53,859 bases of DNA from JBCCQH01 sp039024435 (GCA_039024435.1 JBCCQH010000046.1:1-53859); one strand, 5' to 3'; positions 15,601-24,745 are shown, counted from the stretch's first letter. Made by a program: numbers and translations. Notes: generated from the sequence alone by a model not told the origin.

Positions 15601-17690
15601 CGCACTTTATTTTCCTAGGGGCGAGCTATTCCCTGCGGCGCCAATTCATCGTGACGGCGGCCGAGCTGGACGCGATGGGTTTTGTCGGTGGGGGGCGGAT
15701 CAATTCGATTGCGCTGGATTACACTTCTGCCGGAGAGGCCAATACCGACGTGACCGTCAAGATGGGCTGCACCACCCTGGATGAGTTCGATGCGTCATTG
15801 GCGTTCATCCCGAACCTCGATGTGGTATTCCCTTCGGCTTCGGTAACCCCGACCCTCGGGCTGGTGACCTACAATTTTGCGACTCCTTTTATGTGGGACG
15901 GCACTTCGAATTTGGTGATCGAGTTTTGTACCGATGCCCTGCAGACCGGTACGACGGCGACTTCGTTTTCCGAGGTGCGCTTCGCGCAGACGGGCACGAG
16001 CAACCGCACCCTCTACCAAAATCTCTTCAATGTCACGGGGGCTTGTTCCTCGCCCACGGGATTGGCGCGGACCTTTTTCCGGCCCAATTTTTCTTTCTCA
16101 TATTGCCAGGCCCAGCCGACCGGGCTGACCTACACCTGGTCTCCGTCCACGACCCTCGACAATTCGGGGATTCCTGCACCGACTGCTTCTCCGACGGTCA
16201 CTACGACTTACAACGTGGTGGTCAGCAGTGGTGGACAGTGTGACGGTGGTGACAACGTCACGGTGTCCATCGACAGCACGAATTTCGTGGATGCGCTGCA
16301 AAATACCCTGATCAACTGTCCCGCGCCGAGCTATCAATTGAACGCCGCCGTGACCGGACCACAGTTCGTGCCGGCACTGCCAAACTGCGGGGTCAATGGA
16401 ACGGTGTGCTCCCAGACGCTATATTCTGGCCAAGTCGGCACGGCCACCACTTCCACGAATACGTTCTATTCGCCGTTTTGGACCACGACCACCGATTTCC
16501 GGAGCCAATACCTCTACCGAGCGGCTGACCTCACGGCCGCGGGGATCAGCTCCGGCACGATCACCGCGATTGCTTTCAATATCGTCAGCATCAACGACTC
16601 CCTCCCCCTGGACGCACTGACCTTCCGGATGGGTTGCACCACGGACAACAACTTGAGTACCACGACCGGTTTTCTCCCAACCAGCAATGTACTCGGGCCG
16701 ATTCCCTTTGCGCGGGTAACTGGTTTGAATGTCTTTACCCTGGCCAATCCCTTTGACTGGGACGGTACCAGCAACATCGTGGTCGAAGTGTGCAATACCA
16801 ATGCGACCACCGCTGCGGCCGCCAATGTCGAGTACACTGATGGCCTGGGCTACGACGCAACCATGCTGCAATTCGTGGGCGCGCCGGGTTGTAACCTGGC
16901 CGCGACCGGTGGGGTAGTGCAGCAGGGCCGGCCCAATATCCAGTTCAATGTCTGTCCGCCCCCACCGACTCCGTTTACCTACAACTGGTCGCCTTCCACG
17001 GGCCTCTCAAATCCGAGTACGGACAGCCCGGTGTATACTGATCCCACCCCCTCGGTAGCCGATACCTTTACCGTTCTGGTGACGGGAGGCGCCTGCGATG
17101 TCTTTGATACGGTGATCGTACCGCCCTGTACCTTGCCGGTGGAATATCTCGAGCTTTTCGGGGAGCAAGACGGTCCCACCGTGAAACTGGATTGGCTCAC
17201 GCGCTTCGAGGTCAATGTCGGGGAATTCCGGGTGGAACGCAGCGCCCATGGTGAACCTTTCCGGGAAATCGCTCGGGAAAATGCCGCCGGCAATACCACC
17301 TCCGATACCTGGTACGAATTGGTGGATCCGCAGCCCCAACTGGGCGAAAATATCTACCGGGTGGTGGCGATTGACCTGGATGGAGCGCAGACCCAGAGCA
17401 ACGCGGTCACGATCAACTTTACCAACACCTCGGGACTGGTCGGCCTTTATCCCAATCCGACCCGGGAGCGCGACGGCTTCTTTGTGGAATACTTCGCGGA
17501 ACGGGCGGCGGCACTGGAGATCGAGCTGATCGATGTCTACGGACGGACGGTCAGCCGGCGTGCGGTGAGCCTGGAAGCAGGGAGCAACAAGTTTGCCTAC
17601 GCGACCCAGTCGATCGCCCAAGGCACCTACTTCGTGCGGTTCCGCTTTGGGGACCAGCGGGAACTGCGCAAGCTGGTGATCGTCGAGTAA
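12624..17690 (+). CDS. Giant modular T9SS surface protein
   Basis: This 1688-residue protein has a signal peptide ('SFLILLGGFCLALFGSPSIS', cleaved near ASHA). The N-terminal region ('GNDLSYTCIGTNQYQFTLSF') is characteristic of large Bacteroidota surface proteins. PKD-like segments with 'YxWTPxxxLxNP' occur around residues 525, 815, 890, 1170 and 1455. Between them are three copies of a roughly 200-residue module (about 608-813, 958-1165, 1250-1450), each with a 'TAAELxAMGFVGGGRI'-type start and a 'WDGTSNLVVEFC'-type end. The C-terminal 85 residues ('GLYPNPTRERDGF' to 'RKLVIVE') form a type A sorting domain. Many cysteines suggest disulfides. It probably acts on the cell surface or is released, in adhesion or matrix formation. 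A strong terminator follows. Confidence 0.88.
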   Translation: MLLELLHDSFGWTKKSFLILLGGFCLALFGSPSISYASHAQGNDLSYTCIGTNQYQFTLSFYRDCDGIAVGNAQTINLSSASCGQNFNINLSLVSGPTEVSPLCAAQLAQSTCASPPCTGTCLPGVEQYVYQGTFTFTQACSDWVVSFEECCRNNAVTTLDNPSNQSLFVSATLDNTNGLCNSSPVFTSSPVPYICADQLFCYNHGAVDPDGDSLVYSLVQPLDGPAPGTPIAYSDPSLNPNYPLFDNRGFIDFDSLTGSMCVNPVDTIPGQVFVVAVQVAEYRNGTLIGTSTRDIQVVVLQCINQQPQLNPNDINNLVGGIRVDSNSVEICPGVPLTFDIIADDLNLTDNVTMTSNVNLVAPGATFTTSGTNPVTGTVSWTPTATQTGFFNFTVTIQDDGCPILGSQIFNYDITVVPSTETTSDTTYCPAGSPVQLNAVGGTTFTWSEISGGPSNLSCLNCPNPTTAPSNTVSLEVLSNLSPICKNRDTVVVTVVPDFVLDAGNDTTICRFGLAQLNASATPTGTGFTPYSYNWTPADSLSSTNTANPTANPLDSTRYFLTVTSADGCTLTDSLDVNIDGVAPRVAIDPIDTICENAPLQLNSVVFQECGLTTNACTGPVTTGTIGAGGSSLRDYGPWVIDPGFQYSNIKQYIFTAAELNAMGFVGGGRISAIGLFVNTPGDIVTDVEIAMGCVADSAFLNSNFYTGLTQVQPAFNLTPVAGLNNIPLANPYMWDGLSSLVVEFCVNTQQALGTPSDVQYDSYPANMMCLFNDPFNPGACGATGGALFTDRPRMQFTFCEALPPTLNYSWTPTTFLDNPAIANPTTTPSSTITYTVSVDDGTCTGSDAVTVNVATLFNLDVGNDTTLCLNQPYQANAVLDPGTYTYSWTPLTGVNNPVAEDPIILAIDTTDYILTANRSGCEVSDTLTINIDGISPIVLAQLDTAICPIGGAASLNTLITQNCGPTAIPCSGPVNTGLIGDPAGFSSSLYGPHFIFLGASYSLRRQFIVTAAELDAMGFVGGGRINSIALDYTSAGEANTDVTVKMGCTTLDEFDASLAFIPNLDVVFPSASVTPTLGLVTYNFATPFMWDGTSNLVIEFCTDALQTGTTATSFSEVRFAQTGTSNRTLYQNLFNVTGACSSPTGLARTFFRPNFSFSYCQAQPTGLTYTWSPSTTLDNSGIPAPTASPTVTTTYNVVVSSGGQCDGGDNVTVSIDSTNFVDALQNTLINCPAPSYQLNAAVTGPQFVPALPNCGVNGTVCSQTLYSGQVGTATTSTNTFYSPFWTTTTDFRSQYLYRAADLTAAGISSGTITAIAFNIVSINDSLPLDALTFRMGCTTDNNLSTTTGFLPTSNVLGPIPFARVTGLNVFTLANPFDWDGTSNIVVEVCNTNATTAAAANVEYTDGLGYDATMLQFVGAPGCNLAATGGVVQQGRPNIQFNVCPPPPTPFTYNWSPSTGLSNPSTDSPVYTDPTPSVADTFTVLVTGGACDVFDTVIVPPCTLPVEYLELFGEQDGPTVKLDWLTRFEVNVGEFRVERSAHGEPFREIARENAAGNTTSDTWYELVDPQPQLGENIYRVVAIDLDGAQTQSNAVTINFTNTSGLVGLYPNPTRERDGFFVEYFAERAAALEIELIDVYGRTVSRRAVSLEAGSNKFAYATQSIAQGTYFVRFRFGDQRELRKLVIVE

Positions 17691-17722
17691 GAATACTATC
17701 AGAGCAATGCAACTATAAACGC

Positions 17723-17750
17723 GCCGCCCCGGTTTCGGGGCGGCTTTTTT
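17723..17750 (+). terminator. Terminator after the giant surface protein
   Basis: GCCGCCCC / GGGGCGGC pair perfectly over a 6-base loop (GGTTTC) and are followed by TTTTTT. The hairpin lies 33 bases after the stop codon, plus-strand orientation. Confidence 0.9.
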
Positions 17751-17931
17751 GTCAATGGCCCACGAGCAGTCGCAGGCTGCATCTAGGGTCCGCCCAGCCA
17801 GAACGCTCCGGGGAAGCGGTCTAGGCACGGCCAGCCTCGGTTTTCCTCCCCGTCATTTGCCCCCCGAGCAACATCCCGCTTGATCGAAAGGAGCCTAAAA
17901 CTGATCGGTTCACCCGGGGATCGCCGGTCAT

Positions 17932-17965
17932 AAAAAAGCCCGGCCCCCACAAGGGGAAGCCAGGC
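17932..17965 (-). terminator. Terminator of the RND efflux operon
   Basis: Read on the minus strand, GCCTGGC and CCCC pair with GGGG and GCCGGGC around a TTGT loop, then TTTTTT follows (17937-17932). It lies 46 bases after the permease stop. With the facing terminator at 17723-17750 it isolates the two convergent units; between and around them (17691-18010) I see no gene. Confidence 0.8.
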
Positions 17966-18010
17966 GTATCGAATCATCGATCAACTAAATCATTGTTAGG
18001 TTGGGTGTCC

Positions 18011-21000
18011 CTAGGCCGTCAGGAAGCCGCTCAGGCGCTTGGCCAGGCGCTTTCCTCGGCGGGTGCCCACCAGGATGTTCACGTAAAATACGTAATACAT
18101 CACCGGAACTACGACCAGCGTCACAATCGTCGCAAACCCCAGGCCGTAGATGATCGTCCAGCTCAGCGGTCCCCAAAAGGCGGCGTTGTCCCCGCCGAAG
18201 AAGATCTGCGGATCCAGCTCGCTGAAGAAGGTCCCAAAGTCAATGTTCAGGGCCACTCCCAGGGGAAGCAAGCCCAGTACCGTCGAGGAGGCGGTCAGCA
18301 AGACCGGCGTAAAGCGGGTGGCTCCCCCTTCAATGATGGCCTTTCGGGTGCCCATGCCGCGTTTCTTCATCAGTTCGATGAAGTCCAGCAGGATGATCCC
18401 GTTGTTCACCACGATTCCTGCGAGCGAGACCAGACCGACTCCCACCATGACGATGGACAGGTCCATACCGGAGAACCCGAATCCGAGGAATACCCCCGTG
18501 ATCGAGAAGATGATCTGCGAGAAGATGATGAAGACTTTCGGCATCGAGTTGAACTGCGCGACCAGAATCAGGAAGATCAGCAGCAACGCCACCCCCATCG
18601 CTGTTCCCAGGAAAGCGCTCGTCTCGGCTTGTTCTTCTTGCTCACCGGTCATGTCAATGGTCACGCCACTGAGCTTGGCCTTGTTGTCCTTCATCCAACC
18701 CGAAATCTCGGTCTGGACTTTGGCGACGACCTCGTTCGGGTTGAACTCGGACAAGACATTCGAGGAGATGGTGACCGCTTTTTCCAGATCCAGGCGGTTG
18801 ATGCCCCCGTAGGAAGACTTGGCTTGGATATCGGCCACCGAGCGGATCGGGACCGAGTGAAACAAGCCCGTGGACATGTCGCGGTAATTGATCTGCATGT
18901 TTTGCACGTCGCTTTCGTTGCGGAAACGGTCGGACAAGCGCAGCATGATGGGGTATTCGTCTTCGCCTTCGCGGAACTTTGAGACTTCTGCGCCGTAGAC
19001 CGCGGTCCGCACCGCGAGCCCAATTTGGGCCATGTTCATCCCGATTTCGCTGGCTTTGACCTCGTCGACCCGCACTTCAAGCTCCGGTTTTTTCTCTTCG
19101 AGGTCCCACTTGAGCTCTTCCACCCCGGCGATGTTTTTGCTGCGGAGGAACTTGCGCAAGGAGTCGGCCACCCCGATGATCTGCGGGAAGTTTTCTCCCG
19201 AAATCTCGATGTTGATCGGCTTGGCGGTGGGAGGCCCACTGGCTTCCTTTTCGACGGTGATGACCGCACCCGGATACTCCATTGCATCGCGGATTTCTTC
19301 CAGGTAATCCACCGTAGAAACCCCGTTTCGGTCCTTGAAGGGGACAAATTCGATCTGAATCCGGCTTTTGTTGGGGTAGACTCCCGACTGGTTAAAGTCC
19401 GCCGGGGAGCCGGCCCCTTTGGCGATATTGGTGATGATCGATTTGACCACCGGATTGTCGCGGCCGAGGATGGCGTAGACCTTGTTTTCCAGGGCTTGCG
19501 TGACCTCGTTGGTCTTTTCGATGTCGGTTCCGGTCTCCAATTGCGTGTACACGTAAATGAAGTTCGGATCGGCTTCGGGAAAGAACACGATCTTGGGCGG
19601 ATTGGCTCCGATCACAAAGAAGGAAAAGATCAGCAGGAAGACCGTCGATGCCAGGATGGCGTAAGGCCGCCAACTGACCAGCGACCAGCGCAGGATCCGA
19701 CGGTAAACGCCCATGATCCAGGGGAGGAAGCGGTTCTGGAAGAGTTTGATCAGCGGTGCCAATCCGAAGCGGTACAAGGCAAAAAGGATGCCAAAGATCA
19801 TCAGCACGTTGCCGCCGGTGGTCATTTCAGACAGGTACAACAGTCCGGCAAAGGCGGCGATGATGATCAGCACAATGGCAAAGCCGCGCAGGGATAGGTT
19901 GTTGGTTTCCTCATCCCGGCGCATGAAGCTCACCGCAAAAACCGGGTTGATCACGTAGGCGACCAGGAGAGAAGCCAGCAGCGTGATGATAATCGTAATC
20001 GGCAGGAAGAACATGAACTCCCCAATGATGCCATCCCAGAACGTAAGCGGAATAAACGGCGCCATGGTGGTTAGGGTTCCGGCAAATACTGGCGCGATGA
20101 CCTCGCCCGCCGCTTTTTTTGCCGCCTTGCCGATGGATACCTTCTTGTTCTCGTTGTAGATCCGGTGGGTATTTTCGATGACCACGATGGCATTGTCCAC
20201 TACGATCCCCAGGGCAAAGATGAAAGTAAAGAGCACCACCAAATTCAGGGTAAACCCGATCCAGGGCAGTACCACAAAGGCGATCATCGAAGACAGCGGT
20301 ACTGACAATCCGACAAACATCGAGTCGCGGATCCCCATGAAGAACATCAGCACAATCGTCACCAAAATAAACCCAATGACGATCGTGTTGGTGAGTTCTT
20401 TGAGCATGTTCTTGGTGAGGTAGGACTGGTCGGCCGAAATCTTGATGTTGAAATCGTCCTGCAGCTCCGTCGGGATGCGGTTGGTTTGGAAGTCCTCGAT
20501 CAGGTCTTTGATTTTGTTGGAAGAGCTGACGAGGTTTTCCCCGGCTTTCTTGATTACGTTGAGGCTGACGGTGGGCAGCCCGTCGAGGCGGGCGTAGCTA
20601 TCCTGGTCTTCAAAGGCCATTTTGACCTCGGCGACGTCGCGAAGCTTGATCGGCAGCCCGCGGCTGTTGCGGACGGTCACTTCCCCGATCTGCTCGACGG
20701 TTTTGAATTTGCCCTCGACCTGCAGGGTGTATTCCAGGTCACCGATGTTCACCGAGCCACCCGAAATGAGGACGTCCCGCTGACCGATGGCGTTTTCGAT
20801 GTCGCCGAAGGCAAGGCCGGCGGCCTGCATCTTGTAAAGGTCCAGGTTGATCTGGACTTCCTTTTCTTGCACCCCGAGCAAGTCCGCACGGCGGATCTCC
20901 GACAACTGCTCGATCTCGTCTTGCAACTGCTCGGCGTAGTTTTTCAGAATGTCCGGCGGGAGGGTACTGGAAATGTTCACGAACATGATCGGGATCTCGG

Positions 21001-21436
21001 ACAGGTTGATGTCCTCGACGCGCGGATCTTCGGCGTCATCGGGAAGATTGGACTGGGCGCGGTCGACCGCGTCCTTGACTTCCTTTTTGGCCTCGGGAAT
21101 GTCGACCGAGGTCTCAAACTCCACAATGATCACCGAAAAGTCCTGGATCGACTGGCTCTTGATCTCTTTGACCCCTTCGATGGACTTGAGTTCTTTCTCA
21201 ATGTGGTAAGTGACGTTCTGTTCGATGTTTTCCGGCGAGTTGCCGGGGTAGGGTGTCCCGATGTAAATCAGCGGGACGGTGATTTCGGGAAAGTTCTCCT
21301 TGGGGATGGCGTTGAAGGACCAAACCCCGACCAAGGTCACCAGCACCGTCAGCACGTAAGTCGTGATGCGGTTGTCGATGGCCCAAGAGGACATGAAAAA
21401 CTCCCGGATGGAATCTATGCTGGGTAATTTTTTCAC
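18011..21436 (-). CDS. RND efflux permease (AcrB superfamily)
   Basis: This 1141-residue inner-membrane pump should expel drugs or other compounds by proton exchange through a tripartite complex. It has the duplicated RND layout: helix 1 ('TTYVLTVLVTLVGVWSFNAI'), a large periplasmic loop, a helix bundle, a second periplasmic loop and a C-terminal bundle. Helix 4 reads 'LGIVVDNAIVVIENTHRI' (about residue 412) and helix 10 'GIVVNNGIILLDFIELM'. Relative to AcrB, the second Asp of helix 4 and the Lys of helix 10 are Asn, as in a known SwrC-like branch, so the proton pathway may differ. It is last in the operon tetR-tolC-adaptor-permease, 8 bases after the adaptor gene, and is followed by a terminator. 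Confidence 0.93.
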   Translation of the reverse strand: MKKLPSIDSIREFFMSSWAIDNRITTYVLTVLVTLVGVWSFNAIPKENFPEITVPLIYIGTPYPGNSPENIEQNVTYHIEKELKSIEGVKEIKSQSIQDFSVIIVEFETSVDIPEAKKEVKDAVDRAQSNLPDDAEDPRVEDINLSEIPIMFVNISSTLPPDILKNYAEQLQDEIEQLSEIRRADLLGVQEKEVQINLDLYKMQAAGLAFGDIENAIGQRDVLISGGSVNIGDLEYTLQVEGKFKTVEQIGEVTVRNSRGLPIKLRDVAEVKMAFEDQDSYARLDGLPTVSLNVIKKAGENLVSSSNKIKDLIEDFQTNRIPTELQDDFNIKISADQSYLTKNMLKELTNTIVIGFILVTIVLMFFMGIRDSMFVGLSVPLSSMIAFVVLPWIGFTLNLVVLFTFIFALGIVVDNAIVVIENTHRIYNENKKVSIGKAAKKAAGEVIAPVFAGTLTTMAPFIPLTFWDGIIGEFMFFLPITIIITLLASLLVAYVINPVFAVSFMRRDEETNNLSLRGFAIVLIIIAAFAGLLYLSEMTTGGNVLMIFGILFALYRFGLAPLIKLFQNRFLPWIMGVYRRILRWSLVSWRPYAILASTVFLLIFSFFVIGANPPKIVFFPEADPNFIYVYTQLETGTDIEKTNEVTQALENKVYAILGRDNPVVKSIITNIAKGAGSPADFNQSGVYPNKSRIQIEFVPFKDRNGVSTVDYLEEIRDAMEYPGAVITVEKEASGPPTAKPINIEISGENFPQIIGVADSLRKFLRSKNIAGVEELKWDLEEKKPELEVRVDEVKASEIGMNMAQIGLAVRTAVYGAEVSKFREGEDEYPIMLRLSDRFRNESDVQNMQINYRDMSTGLFHSVPIRSVADIQAKSSYGGINRLDLEKAVTISSNVLSEFNPNEVVAKVQTEISGWMKDNKAKLSGVTIDMTGEQEEQAETSAFLGTAMGVALLLIFLILVAQFNSMPKVFIIFSQIIFSITGVFLGFGFSGMDLSIVMVGVGLVSLAGIVVNNGIILLDFIELMKKRGMGTRKAIIEGGATRFTPVLLTASSTVLGLLPLGVALNIDFGTFFSELDPQIFFGGDNAAFWGPLSWTIIYGLGFATIVTLVVVPVMYYVFYVNILVGTRRGKRLAKRLSGFLTA

Positions 21437-21444
21437 GTGAAATT

Positions 21445-22608
21445 TTATTTTGAGGCGGTTTCACTAGCAAAGGTGATCGGCTGTCCACTCGAAAGCGAGA
21501 GGTAGCCTTCGGTCACCATGAGTTGGCCGTTTTTGAGGCCTTCGAGAATTTCCACTTGCCCATTGTAGGACATGCCGGTCCCGACCGGTTGTTTGCGGGC
21601 CACGTAGTCGCCGCTTTCGTTGCGCTCGGCGATCACCACGTAACTGCCTTCGCCGCCTTGCTGAATGAATTCGCGGGAGATGGTGATGACGTTTTCGTTT
21701 GTGGCGTCGTTGATGGAAATTTCCCCGGTCATGTTTGCCTTGAGAAGCTCGTGCTTGCCCGGCAGGTTCACCTTGACGGTAACCGTGCGGTTGAGCAGAT
21801 TAACCGTCTGGCTGACACTGCTCACCTTCGACTCCAACTGGTAATCGACCGCTGGGAAGTCAAGCTTCACCTTGTCCCCGCGCTTGATGTAGGGAATGTA
21901 GGCTTCGGAGACATCGGCATTGAAGGACAGCTCGGACAGGTTCACGACGTAAAACGAGGGGAGGCCCGGACCGGTACTTTCGCCTCGCTTCGCAAATACC
22001 TGTTCCACTACCCCGGAGATGGGCGCGTAGATCCGGGTCATCGACTTCTGCTCTTCGGTTGTAGCGATGCGCTTTTCCAGCGACTCTTTCTGGGTTTTGG
22101 CCTGGAGTAACTGTACCTCGCTACCGATCTTTTGGTCCCAGAGGCGCTGTTGCTTCTCGTAGAGCGTGGTCGCCAGTTCCAACTGGGTGGTCAATTCATC
22201 GAGGGATTTGGTGTAAACATCGTCGTCGAGCTGGGCCATCAACTGGCCGCGCTTGACGAACTGGCCCTCTTTGGCGAGGACCCGTGTGTACATCCCCGCC
22301 GCTTCCGGGCTGACTATGATATTGTTATCCGATTCGATGGCGCCTTGCACTTTTACGAAGTGCTGGAAGGTAGAGGGAGTGAGGGTTACCACGCTCACCG
22401 GCGTGCGCACGACCGACGCGGTGGTGCTCGATGAATCGCCGATTTCGGCTTCCAACGCCGCGATTTGCTCGCCGAGTTCAGCGTATTGGGCCTGGAGGTC
22501 GGCCAGCTTGGTCCGCTTGCCTTCCAGCGTATCTGGTTCCTGTCCCCCGCAAGCTGCCAGGAACAGCATGCCGGTCAGCAGCCCGGCCAGTAACGTATAG
22601 CGTTTCAT
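21445..22608 (-). CDS. RND periplasmic adaptor lipoprotein (MFP family)
   Basis: This 387-residue membrane-fusion protein should link the RND pump to its TolC-like channel. The start at 22608 is chosen because 'MKRYTLLAGLLTGMLFLAAC' is a lipoprotein signal with lipobox LAAC; the frame stays open 17 codons further up, into the tolC stop region. A short coiled coil ('LADLQAQYAELGEQIAALEA') follows. Next come the lipoyl half-motif 'AAGMYTRVLAKEGQFVKRGQ', a helical hairpin with 'LDELTTQLELATTLYEKQQR', the second lipoyl half ('RIYAPISGVVEQVFAKRGES') and beta-barrel domains. It is the third gene of the efflux operon. Confidence 0.92.
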   Translation of the reverse strand: MKRYTLLAGLLTGMLFLAACGGQEPDTLEGKRTKLADLQAQYAELGEQIAALEAEIGDSSSTTASVVRTPVSVVTLTPSTFQHFVKVQGAIESDNNIIVSPEAAGMYTRVLAKEGQFVKRGQLMAQLDDDVYTKSLDELTTQLELATTLYEKQQRLWDQKIGSEVQLLQAKTQKESLEKRIATTEEQKSMTRIYAPISGVVEQVFAKRGESTGPGLPSFYVVNLSELSFNADVSEAYIPYIKRGDKVKLDFPAVDYQLESKVSSVSQTVNLLNRTVTVKVNLPGKHELLKANMTGEISINDATNENVITISREFIQQGGEGSYVVIAERNESGDYVARKQPVGTGMSYNGQVEILEGLKNGQLMVTEGYLSLSSGQPITFASETASK

Positions 22609-22627
22609 GTGAGTAGATATGCTTTGA

Positions 22628-24088
22628 TTATTCATTTGAGTCAGGATTCGAGGTGTCATACGGGCTGATTTCGCCTTTGACCCGTTTCAATTCCACCGTG
22701 GCGAGCACGTAGTTGTACAGTGCGGTCAAATAATTGATCTGCGATTGGGTGAGGGAGTTTTCCGCGTCGATGACTTCCAGGTTGGAGCCGATCCCCTCGC
22801 GGTACTTGGTGGTGGAAATGCGGTAGACTTCCTCCGCCAGTTCTTGATTTTTCTCGGCCGCCTCTACATCGGTCCAGGCATTGACGACCTGGGTGGAGGC
22901 ATTGCGCAATTCGAGCAAGACTGACTGCTCAAAGACATCGGCTTGGTTGCGCAACTTGGAGATTTCCAGGTCAATCTTCTGGATGCGCGAGCGCTTCTGC
23001 AGGCCATCAAAGAAGGTCACGTTGTAGCTCAGGCCCACAAAAGAGTTGGAAAACCACTTGTCTTCTACGTCCAGGCTGAAAAATCGGGGACGGAACGTCT
23101 GGTAATTGTAATTGCCAAAGGCCACCAGGGAGCCCCAGGTCGCCGCAGCGTTGCGCTTGCGGTCCATTTCTTGCAAGACGATGCCTTGTTGCAACTGCTG
23201 GTATTCGATTCGGCCCTGGGCAAAATTTCCCTCCATCGTCAAGTCCTCCAATTGTGGGACATTGGCGAGGTCGACAATCCGCTCGGAGAGCCGCAGTTCT
23301 TCCTCAATGGGCATCCCCATCTGAAACTTGAGCAAATCGTACCCGAGTGCGACCAAAGCAGTGGTCTTTTTGGTTTCTCGCTGCAGGTTGTTGCGGGTAA
23401 TCGTGAGCCGGTCCACGTCGACCTTTTCCGCGAATCCTTCCTTGTAAAGGGCGTCGGTGTTCGCCACCAGTTTGGTGATCCGCTCTAAGTTCGAAGTGAG
23501 GAGGCGGGCCCGTTCTTCGTTGAGCAAGGCCGTGTAGTAAGCATTGGTCACGGCTACCGCAGTTTCCACTTCGGTGCGGCGGATATTGATTTCCTGCAGA
23601 TTGGTGAATTCCCGGGCAGCGCGGATGCCGACGAAGAAAGTCCCGTCGAAGAGCAATTGTGTGATCTGCGCGCCCAGCGTGAGGTTGTGGTTCACCCCGA
23701 ATTGCGCTGATTGGTAACGCACCGCGTCGGGCAGGGTATCCAGGACTTCCTGCGGAATGGCCGAAGTCGGGTCAAGCTGGAAATTTCCAATGTCAATCAG
23801 CGAAACGGGCAATTGGATGTAAGCCTGATACTGAGCCGAACCGGTTACCTGGGGCAAACCGATACCGATCAATTCCTTGACTCGCTTTTGCGCGATGTAC
23901 TTGTCGAAAGTAGCGTTTTGGATGTTTTTCTGGTTGCGCATCGCGTAGGCGATGCATTGCTCTAGCGAGTAAGCCGAACCAGAAGCTTCGTCCCCTTGGG
24001 CCTGTAGACTGCCCGCCGCCGGTCCCAACAGGAACAAGCTGAGCAGAATGTACAGCGCCTTTCGGCGGTTGACTAGGTTATTATTCAT
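22628..24088 (-). CDS. TolC family outer-membrane channel
   Basis: This 486-residue protein is the outer-membrane exit duct of the efflux complex. It has an N-terminal signal peptide ('LYILLSLFLLGPAAGSLQAQ') and the duplicated OEP pattern: 'YSLEQCIAYAMRNQKNIQNA' at the start and a second half with 'RNQADVFEQSVLLELRNAST' and 'YREGIGSNLEVIDAENSLTQ', typical of the periplasmic helical barrel. The start overlaps the tetR stop region by 8 bases, so translation is probably coupled. The adaptor gene starts 20 bases after the stop. Confidence 0.92.
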   Translation of the reverse strand: MNNNLVNRRKALYILLSLFLLGPAAGSLQAQGDEASGSAYSLEQCIAYAMRNQKNIQNATFDKYIAQKRVKELIGIGLPQVTGSAQYQAYIQLPVSLIDIGNFQLDPTSAIPQEVLDTLPDAVRYQSAQFGVNHNLTLGAQITQLLFDGTFFVGIRAAREFTNLQEINIRRTEVETAVAVTNAYYTALLNEERARLLTSNLERITKLVANTDALYKEGFAEKVDVDRLTITRNNLQRETKKTTALVALGYDLLKFQMGMPIEEELRLSERIVDLANVPQLEDLTMEGNFAQGRIEYQQLQQGIVLQEMDRKRNAAATWGSLVAFGNYNYQTFRPRFFSLDVEDKWFSNSFVGLSYNVTFFDGLQKRSRIQKIDLEISKLRNQADVFEQSVLLELRNASTQVVNAWTDVEAAEKNQELAEEVYRISTTKYREGIGSNLEVIDAENSLTQSQINYLTALYNYVLATVELKRVKGEISPYDTSNPDSNE

Positions 24089-24695
24089 CTTCGGGCTGGT
24101 TGAGGTACTTATAGATGAGTTGTTTGCCCTTCATCGTCACGATACCGTGCAGGAAGAGCGCGTATTGTTCAATTTGGACTTTGCCGATGTCGTAACTCTG
24201 CGGCGGAAAGCGAATGGGGTCGAGCACCATTTCGATTTGTTCCAGGCGGAGCTTGGCGACAAGCTCGAGGTCCATGTCCTTACGATAAAGGCCGGCTTCA
24301 ACGCCGGCCTTCAAATTTTTTCGCATCACGGGGAGCACGTATTCGGTTTTGTAGGAGTGAAATCGTGCCCAGGATTTCGGATAGTATTTCTGGACGTCGT
24401 GGATCATATTCGTTGGAATGTCCCGAAACGATTTTGCAAACGCTTTGAGCGATTGCACCATCACGTCCAGGGGGTCGGTGGCGGAACGTTGAATTTCCTC
24501 CATGAGGCACCGTTCCCCATGGAAGTGATAGTCGGTCACACCTTCGACGATTTCTGCTTTGTTTCCGAAATATTGGTAGAGAGTCTTTTTTGACATCCCC
24601 AGTTCCCGGGAGATGTCGTCCATGGTCACGCTGCGTACCCCCTTGTACATGAAGAGGTGCTGGGCGGTGGTGATTATTCTTTCTTTGGTGTCCAT
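24081..24695 (-). CDS. TetR/AcrR family repressor of the efflux operon
   Basis: This 204-residue protein has an N-terminal TetR helix-turn-helix, 'GVRSVTMDDISRELGMSKKT' followed by 'LYQYFGNKAEIV' (about residues 20-50). The C-terminal ligand domain is all-helical and variable. It is first in the efflux operon and very likely regulates it and itself. Just upstream lies a promoter whose -33 element is inside a perfect inverted repeat (24738-24767), a good operator candidate. The inducing ligand is unknown. Confidence 0.92.
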   Translation of the reverse strand: MDTKERIITTAQHLFMYKGVRSVTMDDISRELGMSKKTLYQYFGNKAEIVEGVTDYHFHGERCLMEEIQRSATDPLDVMVQSLKAFAKSFRDIPTNMIHDVQKYYPKSWARFHSYKTEYVLPVMRKNLKAGVEAGLYRKDMDLELVAKLRLEQIEMVLDPIRFPPQSYDIGKVQIEQYALFLHGIVTMKGKQLIYKYLNQPEDE

Positions 24696-24714
24696 TGCTG
24701 GGATTGAATCCGTG

Positions 24715-24745
24715 CAAAACTATGGAAACATTTTCAACTTCCAAA
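24715..24745 (-). promoter_or_regulatory. Promoter of the efflux operon
   Basis: On the minus strand TTTG (24745-24742) is separated by exactly 19 bases from TAGTTTTG (24722-24715). This is a full match to the Bacteroidota consensus TTTG-N19-TAnnTTTG. Transcription would start near 24708, about 13 bases before the tetR ATG. Confidence 0.7.

Noticed and set aside
20486..21427. Long plus-strand frame (313 codons) opposite the RND permease gene
   Set aside because: It is an exact antisense shadow of a strongly supported gene, with GC-driven lack of stops. Similar shadows at 18150-19897, 21523-22110, 22943-23488, 25760-27136 and 49039-50130 are rejected for the same reason.
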